Shown: positions 7,360-16,742, counted from the first letter of the stretch. The stretch: 64,000 nt of DNA from an uncultured Lachnospiraceae bacterium (GCA_902760755.1 CACWHK010000005.1:1-64000), one strand, 5' to 3'. The notes: generated by a model from the letters alone, not told the origin. Program-made: numbers and translations.

Positions 7360-9423
7360 ATGACAGTATTAATAAAAAAACGGATAAAGAAACTGGTCGG
7401 GCTTTTGCTCATCTCAGCCTTTCTGCTTTCGGCAGTAGGCTGTGGTTCCGCAGACCCGGGTGGGGACCGGCCGGGACACGGGAAATGGATCAATTCCATA
7501 ATTCCCGAAAATGCCAAACGCTGTGCGGAGCAGCGGCTGCAGGATGACTATGCCGCAGCTGCAAATGCAGAGTGGAATGCAAGTCAGACCTATGATCCGT
7601 CAGAGGACGTCGGGACCTTTGCGGATTCACAGAAGCTGATCGTCAGGCAGCTGCTGGATATCATAAATGATCCTGCAGAGAATAGTCCCAATGCGGAGAG
7701 GTTAAAGACCTACTATGGACTTTACGCGGACTGGGAGTACAGGGGTCAGCTGGGGATCGAGCCCTTGCGAAAGTATCTCGGCTATATCGATGAGATCCAG
7801 TCCGTCGAAGATGTATATCAGTATATGACGGACAGTAGTAAGAATCCCTTCGCGGCCATGCTGATTCAGGTTTCCACCGTCCAGACGGACCATTACGCGC
7901 TTAGGATCGGTCAGCCGGATTATTCACTGAAGAAGTCCAACCGGTACGTGAGCCTGGGAGATGAGGGACTTCAGCTGAAGGAGCGGGTAAAAGGCATGAT
8001 CCGTTATCTGATGGAACGCCTCGGATGTACCGGGACGGAAGCAGATACCCTCCTGGATCAGTGCTTTGCCTTTGAGCTGAAGATGGCGGAACTAAGTCCC
8101 GGCGGGGAGGATAGTGTGGATGATCTTACGAATATTTCCTTCCCGGAAGTGGTGAGTGACGCGGGAGATTTCCCAATCCAAAGAATCATGGAACATTTTG
8201 GACTGGACCGGTTCCCGGGTTACTGTGTGGATAGGGATTACATCTTAGGCCTTTCCAAAATCTGTACGGAAGAGAATCTGGAAGAAATCAAAGCATTCTT
8301 TAAGGTTTTTCTTATGAGAAAATCCGTGAACTATCTGGATCAGGAGTGCTTCCTGAAACAGAAGGAGCTGAGTCTGGATAAGACCAATCCGTATGCTGAG
8401 GTGGTTACCTACCCTATAGACTATTACTTCTACTCCGCATTATCCGATTCTCCGCTTTCCGGGCTGAGAGATCAGGTCTACCTTGATCGGTACTACGATG
8501 AAGCGGTGGCAAAGGACATCGAATCCATATGTAAAGATTTCCTTCAGGAGTACCGTGATCTCATTACGGAGAAGGACTGGCTCAGCGAAGAGAATAAGAA
8601 ACGGATATTTGAGAAACTGGATGCTATGCATTTTATGATCATGAAGCCGAACAATGTGGCCGATTATTCCGACATAGCCTTTGTACCAAAGGAAAACGGC
8701 GGCAGCCTGCTGGATGCAAGCTGTGAGATCAACCGGTTTGGGCTGGAGAATATGGGAAGACTTTCGGGAGACACGATCGATCGGGATTATTGGAATATCT
8801 ATGACTCTGAGTCCAGCACGACCGCAGTAAACAGCGTCTATGCGCAACACCGAAATGTATTTATCATCGATATCGGGGCTCTGACCGGGGATCTTTATTC
8901 TTTGGATATGAGCTACGAGGAGAAGATGGGTCGGATCGGATGCGTCATCGGACATGAACTGACCCATGCCTTTGATTCCGACGGGGTAGAGTTTGATTCC
9001 GAAGGAAAACATAATGCGCTGCTCACGGGAGACGATATGGGCACGTTCGGGAAGAAGGCGGATAAGGTCCGGGCGTATTTCGGAAGTATAAGATTTGATG
9101 AGTTCCAGGATTCCTATGACGGAACGGTGGATGTCAGCGGAGAAGTCATAGCGGATATGGGAGGAATGAAATGTGCTCTCAGACTGGCAAAAAAGAGAGA
9201 GGGATTTGATTATGATACATTTTTCAGGTCCTATGCTTCTTTATGGAAGCGGCTTCAGTCAAAGAGCAGTTGTTTAAAACTCGTTCGCACCAACGAGCAT
9301 CCGCTGGCATATCTTCGGATCAATGTCACGGTTCAGCAGTTTGATGAATTCTATGAAACTTATGGGGTACAGCCGGGAGACGGCATGTATCTGGCACCGG
9401 AAGACCGGATTGCAGTATGGTAG
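7360..9423 (+). CDS. M13-family zinc metallopeptidase, lipoprotein (copy 1)
   Basis: The protein belongs to the neprilysin/PepO family, zinc endopeptidases acting on short peptides. With the ATG at 7360 (directly behind AAGGGGGAG) it is 687 residues, exactly the length of the paralogue at 10250; the earlier ATG at 7342 has no ribosome site. A lipoprotein signal ends in FLLSAVGC, so the enzyme is predicted on the outer face of the membrane. Zinc ligands are His532 and His536 of GHELTHAFD with catalytic Glu533, and Glu595 in GEVIADMGG; NSVYAQHRN corresponds to the substrate-binding N-A-x-Y motif. It begins a three-gene cluster probably linked to the upstream two-component system. Confidence 0.93.
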   Translation: MTVLIKKRIKKLVGLLLISAFLLSAVGCGSADPGGDRPGHGKWINSIIPENAKRCAEQRLQDDYAAAANAEWNASQTYDPSEDVGTFADSQKLIVRQLLDIINDPAENSPNAERLKTYYGLYADWEYRGQLGIEPLRKYLGYIDEIQSVEDVYQYMTDSSKNPFAAMLIQVSTVQTDHYALRIGQPDYSLKKSNRYVSLGDEGLQLKERVKGMIRYLMERLGCTGTEADTLLDQCFAFELKMAELSPGGEDSVDDLTNISFPEVVSDAGDFPIQRIMEHFGLDRFPGYCVDRDYILGLSKICTEENLEEIKAFFKVFLMRKSVNYLDQECFLKQKELSLDKTNPYAEVVTYPIDYYFYSALSDSPLSGLRDQVYLDRYYDEAVAKDIESICKDFLQEYRDLITEKDWLSEENKKRIFEKLDAMHFMIMKPNNVADYSDIAFVPKENGGSLLDASCEINRFGLENMGRLSGDTIDRDYWNIYDSESSTTAVNSVYAQHRNVFIIDIGALTGDLYSLDMSYEEKMGRIGCVIGHELTHAFDSDGVEFDSEGKHNALLTGDDMGTFGKKADKVRAYFGSIRFDEFQDSYDGTVDVSGEVIADMGGMKCALRLAKKREGFDYDTFFRSYASLWKRLQSKSSCLKLVRTNEHPLAYLRINVTVQQFDEFYETYGVQPGDGMYLAPEDRIAVW

Positions 9424-9432
9424 GAGGAAAAT

Positions 9433-10257
9433 ATGATTAAGGCTACTTTAAACGAAGTAAAACATATCGCGGTAAAGAAGAGGTTTATCATCCTTTCCGC
9501 ACTGCTGTTTCTTTGGATGATCGTCTGGGCGGTCCTCGCAAAAATGGATTACTTTAATGATCATATGTACACCATCAAGATGCAGCAATTCCTGCGTGTA
9601 TTCTTTAATCCTGCGACAGGATGTATTCTTCTTTTTGCCCAGTACAGAAGGCGGTTCACCAAAACCCTGGTGGAAGAGGCAAAGGAGAGACAGCTTGGCA
9701 GCACAAAGCTGGTGATCAGCAGATGGTGTGCCGGCGTGATCCTTCTTTTCGCGTACTATCTTGTGGCATATCTTCTGATCCTCCTGCTTTCCCTGATCCT
9801 GGGAGCACACTGCACGGGAGCCCAAATCTGGGCACTTACGCTTTCCTGCTTCTTTGCATGGGTCCTGACTGTGGGAAGCTACGGGATCGCACTGATCTTC
9901 ATGTTCCTTATTCCGTTTTTCCTGCCGGCGTGGATCTTCTACGGCTTTTTCGCCGGCGCGGCGCCCATCATTCTATTCAGCGTGGATGCGCCCGGATTTC
10001 CGCTCGTCAAGTTCCTGGATCCGTTCCTTATTTCCTTCCACACGGAAGCCGGATATACGGCAGGAACCCTGGGACAGACCAGATGGAGTTTCCTTTTGGT
10101 TCTTCTGATCTATACCGCCATATCCTTCGGGCTCTCGATCCTGTTCTTCTATCTGAAGAAAAAGAGGGTCCTGAAAAAAGCAAGTGTTATGGAAAGTACT
10201 GAGTCGATTGAAGCAACCGAAAGCACGGGAATGATAGGAGAAACTGAAAATGAATAA
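9433..10257 (+). CDS. ABC-2-like multi-pass membrane protein
   Basis: The 274-residue protein has about six membrane spans and an N-terminal cytoplasmic start (NEVKHIAVKKRFI) like ABC-2 type export permeases. A cytoplasmic loop, RRFTKTLVEEAKERQLGSTK, lies between the second and third spans. No ATP-binding subunit is encoded nearby, so the assignment rests on topology only. It starts nine bases after the first M13 gene and overlaps the second by eight bases, so all three are one operon. The hydrophilic tail is rich in Glu/Ser/Thr. Confidence 0.7.
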   Translation: MIKATLNEVKHIAVKKRFIILSALLFLWMIVWAVLAKMDYFNDHMYTIKMQQFLRVFFNPATGCILLFAQYRRRFTKTLVEEAKERQLGSTKLVISRWCAGVILLFAYYLVAYLLILLLSLILGAHCTGAQIWALTLSCFFAWVLTVGSYGIALIFMFLIPFFLPAWIFYGFFAGAAPIILFSVDAPGFPLVKFLDPFLISFHTEAGYTAGTLGQTRWSFLLVLLIYTAISFGLSILFFYLKKKRVLKKASVMESTESIEATESTGMIGETENE

Positions 10258-12313
10258 AAAGAAAAGAAGATTCTTCAAAAAACTGACCGGGCTTGTCCTT
10301 GCATCGGCGTTGCTGCTTTCGGCTGCAGGCTGCGGATCCGGAGCAGCGGGCGGCGACCAGCCGGGACATGGGAAGTGGATCAATTCCAATCTGCCTGACA
10401 ACGCGACCCTTTGCTTAGATCAGCGGCTGGAGGATGATTTTGTGGCTTCGATCAATGCGGAATGGAACATGGATCAGAGCTTTGATCCGTCGCAGACCTA
10501 CGGAGCACTTGGGGATTCGGAGAAACTCGTCAACCAGAGGATCATAGATATCCTGCAGAATTCGGCAGATCAGGATCCGAACGTTGTAAAACTTCGGACC
10601 CTTTACGGCCTTTATTCGGATTGGGATTACAGAAACCAGCTGGGAATCGAGCCGTTACGGACGTATCTTGGTTACATTGATGAGATTCATTCTATCGAGG
10701 ATGTATATCAGTATATGATGGATAATAGCAAAAACCCCTTTGCAACCATGGTATTCAAGTTTTCCATGGAGCCGAAGGATCATCTTGCTGTTGTAATCAA
10801 TCAGCCGGATTATACCCTGGAAAAATCCAATCGATATGTGAGTCTTGGGGACGACGGGCTGCAGAAGAAACAGCAGGTGAAGGATAAGATTCATTATCTG
10901 ATGGGACGTCTCGGATACTCTGAGGAGGATGCGGATGCCTTGATCGATCGTAATTTTGCCTTTGAACTGAAGATGGCAGAGCTTAGTCCCGGAGGAGAAA
11001 TCTTTGTGCCTCTATATGATGACATCCCTCTCTCGGAGCTTGTAAGTATCACCGGAGCTTTTCCAATCCAAAGAATTCTGGAACACTTTGGGATGGATGA
11101 TTACCAGGGGTACTGCGTTGATGTGGATTACCTTAAGGGGCTTTCCGGTATCTGTGTAGAAAAGAATCTGGAGGATATCAAGGCGTATTTCAAGGCCATT
11201 CTTATGTGCAAATCCATGCGATTTCTGGATCATGAATGCTATCTGAAAGAGAAGGAGATCAAGCTGGACAGGACGAATCCTTATGATGAGGTTGTTGAAG
11301 CTTCCATGGACAGGTTGTTCAACTATGATGTACTCCATTCACCGATGTCAGCTCTCAGAGACCAGATCTATCTTGACAGGTTCTATGATGAAGAGGTGGA
11401 GAAAGAGATCGAAACCATGTGTAAGGATTTTATCCGGGAGTATCATAATCTCATTATGGAGAAGGACTGGCTCAGTCAGGAGAGTAAGGAACAGATCTGT
11501 GAAAAACTTGACGCCGTTCGTTTTATGATCATAAAGCCCAGCAATGAAGCGGATTATTCGGATCTGGACCTGCGGTCCAAAGACAGTGGCGGAAGTATTC
11601 TGGATGCATACTCGGAGATCAACCGTTTCAATCTGGAGAATATCGGAAGGCTCTCAGGTTTGAAGACCGATCGGTCTTACTGGAATATCTATGATTCCGA
11701 GACCAGCACTACAATGACAAACAGTTATTATTATCCGCCCAGAAATGTATTCTTCATTCAATTTGGTATTGTGAACGGAGACTTTTATTCGAAGGATATG
11801 TCCTATGAGGAGAAACTGGGACGAATTGGCCACACCATTGGACATGAGCTGTCCCATGCGTTCGATGCCGCAGGGATTCAGTATGATAGCGAAGGGAAAC
11901 AGAATTCGGTAATCGAGGGAAGCGATTTAAGCACCTTCAATAAGAAGGCAGATAAGGTTCGGGCGTATTACAGTAAGATCGTATTCCCGGACGGATCCTG
12001 GTCTTATGACGGAACGCATGATATCAGCGGAGAAGCCATTGCGGATATGGGAGGGATGAAATGTGCACTGAAGGTGGCCGAAAAGGTTCAGGGATTTGAT
12101 TATGACAAATTCTTCCGATCCTTTGCCACGATATCGAGGCAGCTGATTTCCAAGAGCACCGCTGTATGGCTTGTCCAAAATGATGAGCATCCGCTGGAGT
12201 ACCTCAGGGCCAACATCGCCCTCCAGCAGTTTGATGAATTCTATGAGACCTACGATATAAAGCCGGGAGACGGTATGTATCTGGCGCCGGAAGACAGGAT
12301 CGCCATCTGGTAG
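10250..12313 (+). CDS. M13-family zinc metallopeptidase, lipoprotein (copy 2)
   Basis: This is a 687-residue paralogue of the 7360 gene, similar along its whole length, including the mature N-terminus (PGHGKWINS in both) and the end (PGDGMYLAPEDRIA). The signal peptide ends in LLLSAAGC. The zinc site is at the same residue numbers: His532/Glu533/His536 in GHELSHAFD and Glu595 in GEAIADMGG. The N-A-x-Y equivalent is NSYYYPPRN. The start overlaps the preceding membrane-protein gene by eight bases. Divergence between copies is concentrated in the central substrate-side region, which suggests different peptide preferences. Confidence 0.93.
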   Translation: MNKKKRRFFKKLTGLVLASALLLSAAGCGSGAAGGDQPGHGKWINSNLPDNATLCLDQRLEDDFVASINAEWNMDQSFDPSQTYGALGDSEKLVNQRIIDILQNSADQDPNVVKLRTLYGLYSDWDYRNQLGIEPLRTYLGYIDEIHSIEDVYQYMMDNSKNPFATMVFKFSMEPKDHLAVVINQPDYTLEKSNRYVSLGDDGLQKKQQVKDKIHYLMGRLGYSEEDADALIDRNFAFELKMAELSPGGEIFVPLYDDIPLSELVSITGAFPIQRILEHFGMDDYQGYCVDVDYLKGLSGICVEKNLEDIKAYFKAILMCKSMRFLDHECYLKEKEIKLDRTNPYDEVVEASMDRLFNYDVLHSPMSALRDQIYLDRFYDEEVEKEIETMCKDFIREYHNLIMEKDWLSQESKEQICEKLDAVRFMIIKPSNEADYSDLDLRSKDSGGSILDAYSEINRFNLENIGRLSGLKTDRSYWNIYDSETSTTMTNSYYYPPRNVFFIQFGIVNGDFYSKDMSYEEKLGRIGHTIGHELSHAFDAAGIQYDSEGKQNSVIEGSDLSTFNKKADKVRAYYSKIVFPDGSWSYDGTHDISGEAIADMGGMKCALKVAEKVQGFDYDKFFRSFATISRQLISKSTAVWLVQNDEHPLEYLRANIALQQFDEFYETYDIKPGDGMYLAPEDRIAIW

Positions 12314-12341
12314 GAGAGCAGCAATAGAATACTTAAATCAT

Positions 12342-12372
12342 AACCCGCAGTCGATCCGGCTGCGGGTTTTCT
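12342..12372 (+). terminator. Terminator of the M13 peptidase operon
   Basis: AACCCGCAG (12342-12350) pairs with CTGCGGGTT (12360-12368), followed by TTCTC. Confidence 0.88.
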
Positions 12373-12392
12373 CTACGTTCCGGTGAATATCG

Positions 12393-12421
12393 TTGAAATG
12401 AGGTCGGGCCTGTGTCATAAT
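12393..12421 (+). promoter_or_regulatory. Promoter upstream of the permease remnant
   Basis: TTGAAA (12393-12398) and CATAAT (12416-12421) are separated by 17 bases. It would now drive the remnant and possibly the phosphoesterase gene at 12878. Confidence 0.5.
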
Positions 12422-12453
12422 ACCTCTATGGGGAAAGAATTCTTAAAGGGCAT

Positions 12454-12817
12454 ATGGAGAGTCTTTCTACACTTACGTATCGTTATATGCGGACGAACCG
12501 GAAGCGGACCATAACCACTATCGTCGGGGTATTCCTGGCAGCGGTTCTGGTCTACACCATTTTCTGTATGGTCTACAGCTTCCAGAGAGGGAATGGTTTC
12601 CTCCATCCTGGCGGTGATCGTGGGAACTCTGCTGGGCCTCGGCCTGACCTGGCTGCTGTCCCTTGCAATCTACAGCGGAAACGGGATCAACGGTGGATTC
12701 CTTCCGGGAATTATGCATATCCGGTATACACCGGACTGGGTTGCGATTCCGGTTACGGCTGCGGCTGTCATTTTCATGGGCTGGCTTGTGGCGATCACTA
12801 CAAAAGACGAAGTATAG
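12454..12817 (+). pseudogene. Remnant of an FtsX/MacB-type ABC permease
   Basis: The first frame (from ATG 12454) encodes a permease-like N-terminus, TYRYMRTNRKRTITTIVGVF, followed by a hydrophobic span, and loses sense near 12590. A second frame, recognisable from 12593 to the stop at 12817, encodes two hydrophobic spans and the cytoplasmic end AITTKDEV, as at the C-terminus of FtsX-domain permeases. The large extracellular part and the middle membrane spans are missing, and the two parts are in different frames. An internal deletion with a frame change is the simplest reading. It keeps a promoter-like sequence upstream. The alternative of a small functional membrane protein seems less likely. 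Confidence 0.6.
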
Positions 12818-12877
12818 GGTTTATGCTCGGTATGTGGAGGATGATCTGCAGGAGCTTTATATGAAGGGAGTTAAGTT

Positions 12878-14056
12878 ATGTGGGGTGCCATCCTTTCGGC
12901 AGTAGGAATCACGACCATACTCGGGCTGATCTACCTCTTTACCAGGTTCCGGCGTTTCGGATTCGTTCGAAGGATCGCCGGGGACCGGAAATGGGTGAGC
13001 AGGCTTCTTGGCCTGATCCCGATCTTCATATTTGTGATCTTCAGCCTCTTCAATATGTACAATGCCATCATCGTAATGCTGCATCTTATCGTTTTCTGGG
13101 CGCTGGCGGAGTTCGTTACCCGGATCGTACGGAAGCTTCGCGGGAAATCGGATGCGGCAAAGGGAAAAGACAACAGTGAGAAGCTTGAAGGATCCGGGGC
13201 ATCCGAAGAAGACGGGAAGCCTGCGGGGAAGATTCGTCCGTACTGGCTGGGGATCGGGGTGATCCTTTTTACGGCAGTCTATCTTTGTATCGGCTATTAT
13301 CTGGCCAATCATATCTGGGTCACCACCTATGATCTTACGACGGATAAGGATCTCGGGCAGAAGACGGTGAAGGCGGTGCTCTTCGCGGATTCCCATATCG
13401 GAACCCTCTTCGACGGAGAAGGCTTTGCAAAGGAGATGGAGAAGATTCAGGCAGAGAATCCGGATATCGTTCTGATCGCCGGAGATTATGTGGATGACAG
13501 CACCTCGAAGGAGGATATGATCCGAAGCTGCCAGGCTCTGGGAGAGCTAAAGACCACCTACGGCATCTACTACGTCTCCGGAAACCATGACCGGGGCTAC
13601 TTTAACCGGAGAGCATTTTCCTATGAGGATATGGTGGCGGAGTTCGAGAAGAACGGGGTGACCGTGCTGCAGGATGATGTGACGCTGGTCAATGATTCCT
13701 TCTATATCATCGGAAGGAAGGATAAGAGCACGAAGGGCGGACGCCTCAGCATGGAGGAGATCGTTGCACCGCTGGACAGGGAGAAATACATGATCGTTCT
13801 GGATCATCAGCCAAGTGACTATGATGCCCAGGCTGCGGCAGGGGTGGACCTGGTGCTTTCCGGACATACCCATGGCGGGCAGCTGATCCCCATCAATCAT
13901 GTGGGAGAGTGGATCGGTGCAAATGACCGGACCTACGGCCTGGAGACCCGGGGAAGAACGAACTTCGTGGTTACCTCCGGAATCGCGGACTGGGCCATCT
14001 GGTTCAAGACAGGAACCAAGTCGGAATATGTGGTACTGAACATCACGGGGAAATGA
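12878..14056 (+). CDS. Membrane-anchored calcineurin-like metallophosphoesterase
   Basis: The 392-residue protein has an N-terminal membrane part with about four spans (1-150), interrupted by a charged cytoplasmic loop, then a phosphoesterase domain. All dimetal motifs are present: FADSHIG, IAGDYVDD, SGNHDRG and LSGHTHGGQ. This arrangement resembles the YkuE/YaeI group, some of which act on lipid-linked phosphates; the actual substrate is unknown. The ATG follows AAGGGAG with seven bases spacing. It is preceded by the permease remnant and followed by its own downstream gene promoter. Confidence 0.9.
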   Translation: MWGAILSAVGITTILGLIYLFTRFRRFGFVRRIAGDRKWVSRLLGLIPIFIFVIFSLFNMYNAIIVMLHLIVFWALAEFVTRIVRKLRGKSDAAKGKDNSEKLEGSGASEEDGKPAGKIRPYWLGIGVILFTAVYLCIGYYLANHIWVTTYDLTTDKDLGQKTVKAVLFADSHIGTLFDGEGFAKEMEKIQAENPDIVLIAGDYVDDSTSKEDMIRSCQALGELKTTYGIYYVSGNHDRGYFNRRAFSYEDMVAEFEKNGVTVLQDDVTLVNDSFYIIGRKDKSTKGGRLSMEEIVAPLDREKYMIVLDHQPSDYDAQAAAGVDLVLSGHTHGGQLIPINHVGEWIGANDRTYGLETRGRTNFVVTSGIADWAIWFKTGTKSEYVVLNITGK

Positions 14057-14066
14057 TCCGCGGGAC

Positions 14067-14095
14067 TTGAAATAAAGCGTAAAACGGTATAGAAT
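14067..14095 (+). promoter_or_regulatory. Promoter of the PAP2 gene
   Basis: TTGAAA (14067-14072) and TAGAAT (14090-14095) are 17 bases apart, 40 bases before the ATG at 14136. Confidence 0.65.
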
Positions 14096-14135
14096 ACGCG
14101 AGGGTTACAAATAAACGAGAGGAAACATTTAAACC

Positions 14136-14786
14136 ATGAAAGCAAAAAGTAAACTTATCACTGGAGTGGTATTCCTGCTTCTTTTCATCGGACTGATCGT
14201 GATGATCAAAACCGTTGATGTGGCAGCCATCGGACCGGAAGGGACTAAGATCGGATTCTCCGGGATCAACAAGGATATCCACGAGGCAACAGGCGTTAAC
14301 ATGACCTGGTATAATATCACCAAGTATCTCGGATACGGAACACTGGTACTGGCAGGTGTCTTCGCACTGATGGGACTGGTACAGCTGGTGCAAAGAAAGA
14401 GTCTGCTGAAGGTAGACCGGACGATCCTTACTCTGGGGGGCCTCTATGTTGTGGTACTCGGACTCTATGTGGCATTTGACAAGATCGCCATCAACTACCG
14501 TCCGGTGATCCTGGAGGGAGAGACCTCCGTGGAGCCTTCCTTCCCGTCCTCCCATACCATGCTTGCCTGCGTGGTACTCGGAAGTACGGCACTGGTGGTG
14601 GGGCAGTATATTAAGAACAGGACGTTAGCTACGGCACTGCAGGTACTGGCATGGATCATCTGCGCTGCTTTGGTGGTGGGAAGACTTCTTTCCGGCGTTC
14701 ACTGGTTTACGGATATCATCGGCGGCGTGCTGATCAGCGTGGCACTGCTGTTCCTGTTTGAGGGAGTGAGAGAACTCTCGGATTAA
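14136..14786 (+). CDS. PAP2-family membrane phosphatase
   Basis: The 216-residue membrane protein has about six spans and the three PAP2 signature motifs: K-x6-R-P (KIAINYRP), PSSHT (for PSGH) and R-x4-5-H-x3-D (RLLSGVHWFTDIIGG). Members dephosphorylate lipid substrates such as phosphatidic acid or undecaprenyl pyrophosphate; the substrate here is unknown. An extracytoplasmic loop after the first span probably explains the extra N-terminal length. A second, different PAP2 protein is encoded at 54202. Confidence 0.88.
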   Translation: MKAKSKLITGVVFLLLFIGLIVMIKTVDVAAIGPEGTKIGFSGINKDIHEATGVNMTWYNITKYLGYGTLVLAGVFALMGLVQLVQRKSLLKVDRTILTLGGLYVVVLGLYVAFDKIAINYRPVILEGETSVEPSFPSSHTMLACVVLGSTALVVGQYIKNRTLATALQVLAWIICAALVVGRLLSGVHWFTDIIGGVLISVALLFLFEGVRELSD

Positions 14787-14798
14787 CACAAGTTTTTC

Positions 14799-14827
14799 TT
14801 GTAAAATCACTGAAAAAACTGTATTCT
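14799..14827 (+). promoter_or_regulatory. Promoter of the NifU-like/GGGtGRT operon
   Basis: TTGTAA (14799-14804) and TATTCT (14822-14827) are 17 bases apart, about 45 bases before the ATG at 14875. Confidence 0.6.
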
Positions 14828-14874
14828 ATAGGCAGTGGTTTTACCAAAATACCATACTGAAAAAGGAGGATCAT

Positions 14875-15567
14875 ATGATTTACTCAACAGAAGTGAAGAA
14901 CATGTGCCCTGTCACACAGGGGGTACATCACGGCGCTGCACCGATCCCGGAAGAGGCGAAGTGGGTACAGGCAAAGAAGGTGGAGGACATCTCCGGCTAT
15001 ACCCATGGTATCGGCTGGTGCGCTCCGCAGCAGGGATGCTGCAAGCTGTCCCTGAATGTTAAGGACGGAATTATCCAGGAAGCACTGGTGGAGACCATCG
15101 GTTGCTCCGGTATGACTCATTCCGCTGCTATGGCTGCTGAGATCCTTCCGGGACTGACAGTTCTGGAGGCTCTTAATACCGACCTTGTATGTGATGCGAT
15201 CAACACCGCTATGCGCGAGCTGTTCCTTCAGATCGTATACGGCAGAACCCAGAGTGCTTTCTCTGAGGACGGTCTGCAGATCGGCGCAGGTCTTGAGGAT
15301 CTGGGTAAGGGTGCCCGCTCCATGGTTGGTACCACCTATGGTACACTGGACAAGGGACCGCGTTATCTGGAGCTGACAGATGGTTACATCACACACGTTG
15401 CTCTGGATGAGAATGATGAGATCATCGGCTACAAGTACATCAACTTCGGTAAGATGATGGACTTCATCAAGGCAGGCGATGATCCGAAGACAGCGATTGA
15501 CAAGGCTTCCGGACAGTACGGACGTGTTGCTGATGCAGTTCGTCTGATCGACCCCAGAAAAGAATAA
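14875..15567 (+). CDS. NifU-like Fe-S scaffold partner of the GGGtGRT protein
   Basis: The 230-residue protein has cysteines in GWCAPQQGCCKL and TIGCSGMTHSAA, the latter resembling the NifU/IscU-type metal-binding cysteine region, and is commonly placed with NifU N-terminal-like scaffolds. The ATG follows a strong AAGGAGG. The GGGtGRT gene follows after 18 bases; the pair is a conserved neighbourhood in Clostridia, and its biochemical role is not established as far as I know. The C-terminal half (TYGTLDKGPRYLELTDGYIT onward) is not part of ordinary NifU. Codon use looks strongly optimised, suggesting high expression. Confidence 0.75.
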   Translation: MIYSTEVKNMCPVTQGVHHGAAPIPEEAKWVQAKKVEDISGYTHGIGWCAPQQGCCKLSLNVKDGIIQEALVETIGCSGMTHSAAMAAEILPGLTVLEALNTDLVCDAINTAMRELFLQIVYGRTQSAFSEDGLQIGAGLEDLGKGARSMVGTTYGTLDKGPRYLELTDGYITHVALDENDEIIGYKYINFGKMMDFIKAGDDPKTAIDKASGQYGRVADAVRLIDPRKE

Positions 15568-15585
15568 GAAAGCGAGGATTAGAAA

Positions 15586-16605
15586 ATGGCATTATTTGAA
15601 TCTTATGAGAGAAGAGAGCCCCAGATCCTTGCAGCACTTAAGGAGTATGGGATTTCCTCTGTTGAGGAGTGTAAAGAGATCTGCGACGCAGCAGGTATCG
15701 ACGTATATCATCTGATCGAGGGCATTCAGCCCATCTGCTTCGAGAACGCGAAGTGGGCATACACCGTTGGTGCAGCCATCGCGATCAAGAAGGGCTGCAG
15801 AAGAGCAGCAGACGCAGCAGCAGCCATCGGTATCGGACTTCAGGCATTCTGTATCCCCGGTTCCGTAGCTGACCGTCGTAAGGTAGGTCTTGGCCATGGT
15901 AACCTGGGCAAGATGCTTCTGGAAGAAGACACCGAGTGCTTCGCATTCCTGGCAGGCCACGAGTCCTTCGCAGCAGCTGAGGGCGCTATCGGTATCGCAG
16001 AGAAGGCTAACAAGGTTCGTCAGAAGCCGCTTCGCGTTATCCTGAACGGTCTGGGCAAGGACGCTGCACAGATCATTTCCAGAATCAACGGCTTCACTTA
16101 TGTTGAGACAAAGTATAACTACTTCACCGGCGAGGTTGAGGAAGTATTCCGCAAGTGCTACTCCAAGGATCCGGAGTCACCGCGTGCAAAGGTTAACTGC
16201 TACGGCGCAAACGACGTACAGGAAGGTGTTGCCATCATGTGGAAGGAGAACGTTGACGTTTCCATCACAGGTAACTCCACTAACCCCACACGTTTCCAGC
16301 ATCCGGTTGCAGGTACCTACAAGAAGGAGCGCGTAGAGGCAGGTAAGAAGTACTTCTCCGTAGCTTCCGGTGGTGGTACCGGACGTACACTTCATCCGGA
16401 TAACATGGCTGCAGGTCCGGCTTCCTACGGTATGACCGATACCATGGGCCGTATGCACAGCGATGCACAGTTCGCAGGTTCTTCCTCCGTTCCGGCTCAC
16501 GTTGAGATGATGGGTCTGATCGGTGCAGGTAACAACCCGATGGTTGGCATGACAGTTTCCACTGCCGTATCCATCGAGGAGGCTGCAAAGGCAGGCAAGT
16601 TCTAA
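15586..16605 (+). CDS. GGGtGRT protein
   Basis: The 339-residue protein contains the family signature SGGGTGRTLHPDNM near residue 265 and Gly/Ala-rich segments consistent with a nucleotide- or cofactor-binding fold. Cysteines occur in RKCYS, VNCYG and PICFENA. The family is named for the motif, and its function is unknown. Placement next to a NifU-like scaffold suggests an Fe-S or sulfur-linked job (inference). Strong codon bias in both genes suggests abundant proteins. A terminator follows directly. Confidence 0.85.
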   Translation: MALFESYERREPQILAALKEYGISSVEECKEICDAAGIDVYHLIEGIQPICFENAKWAYTVGAAIAIKKGCRRAADAAAAIGIGLQAFCIPGSVADRRKVGLGHGNLGKMLLEEDTECFAFLAGHESFAAAEGAIGIAEKANKVRQKPLRVILNGLGKDAAQIISRINGFTYVETKYNYFTGEVEEVFRKCYSKDPESPRAKVNCYGANDVQEGVAIMWKENVDVSITGNSTNPTRFQHPVAGTYKKERVEAGKKYFSVASGGGTGRTLHPDNMAAGPASYGMTDTMGRMHSDAQFAGSSSVPAHVEMMGLIGAGNNPMVGMTVSTAVSIEEAAKAGKF

Positions 16606-16627
16606 GCAAAACATTTGAAATAAAAGG

Positions 16628-16662
16628 CAGGGCGTTTTCCTCCGGGGAAACGCCCTGTTTTC
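16628..16662 (+). terminator. Terminator of the NifU-like/GGGtGRT operon
   Basis: CAGGGCGTTT (16628-16637) pairs with AAACGCCCTG (16648-16657), with extra wobble pairs inside, followed by TTTTC. Confidence 0.9.
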
Positions 16663-16742
16663 GTGTGAAACGGTCATAGAGATTCCGCGTACTATCTGTG
16701 TTCACGAATGTATTACCCTACAGACTTTAGGCTTTTTAGGGG

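Noticed and set aside
9433-10257. Complete ABC exporter locus
   Set aside because: No ATPase gene is present between the two peptidase genes or nearby, so only a permease-like protein can be claimed.
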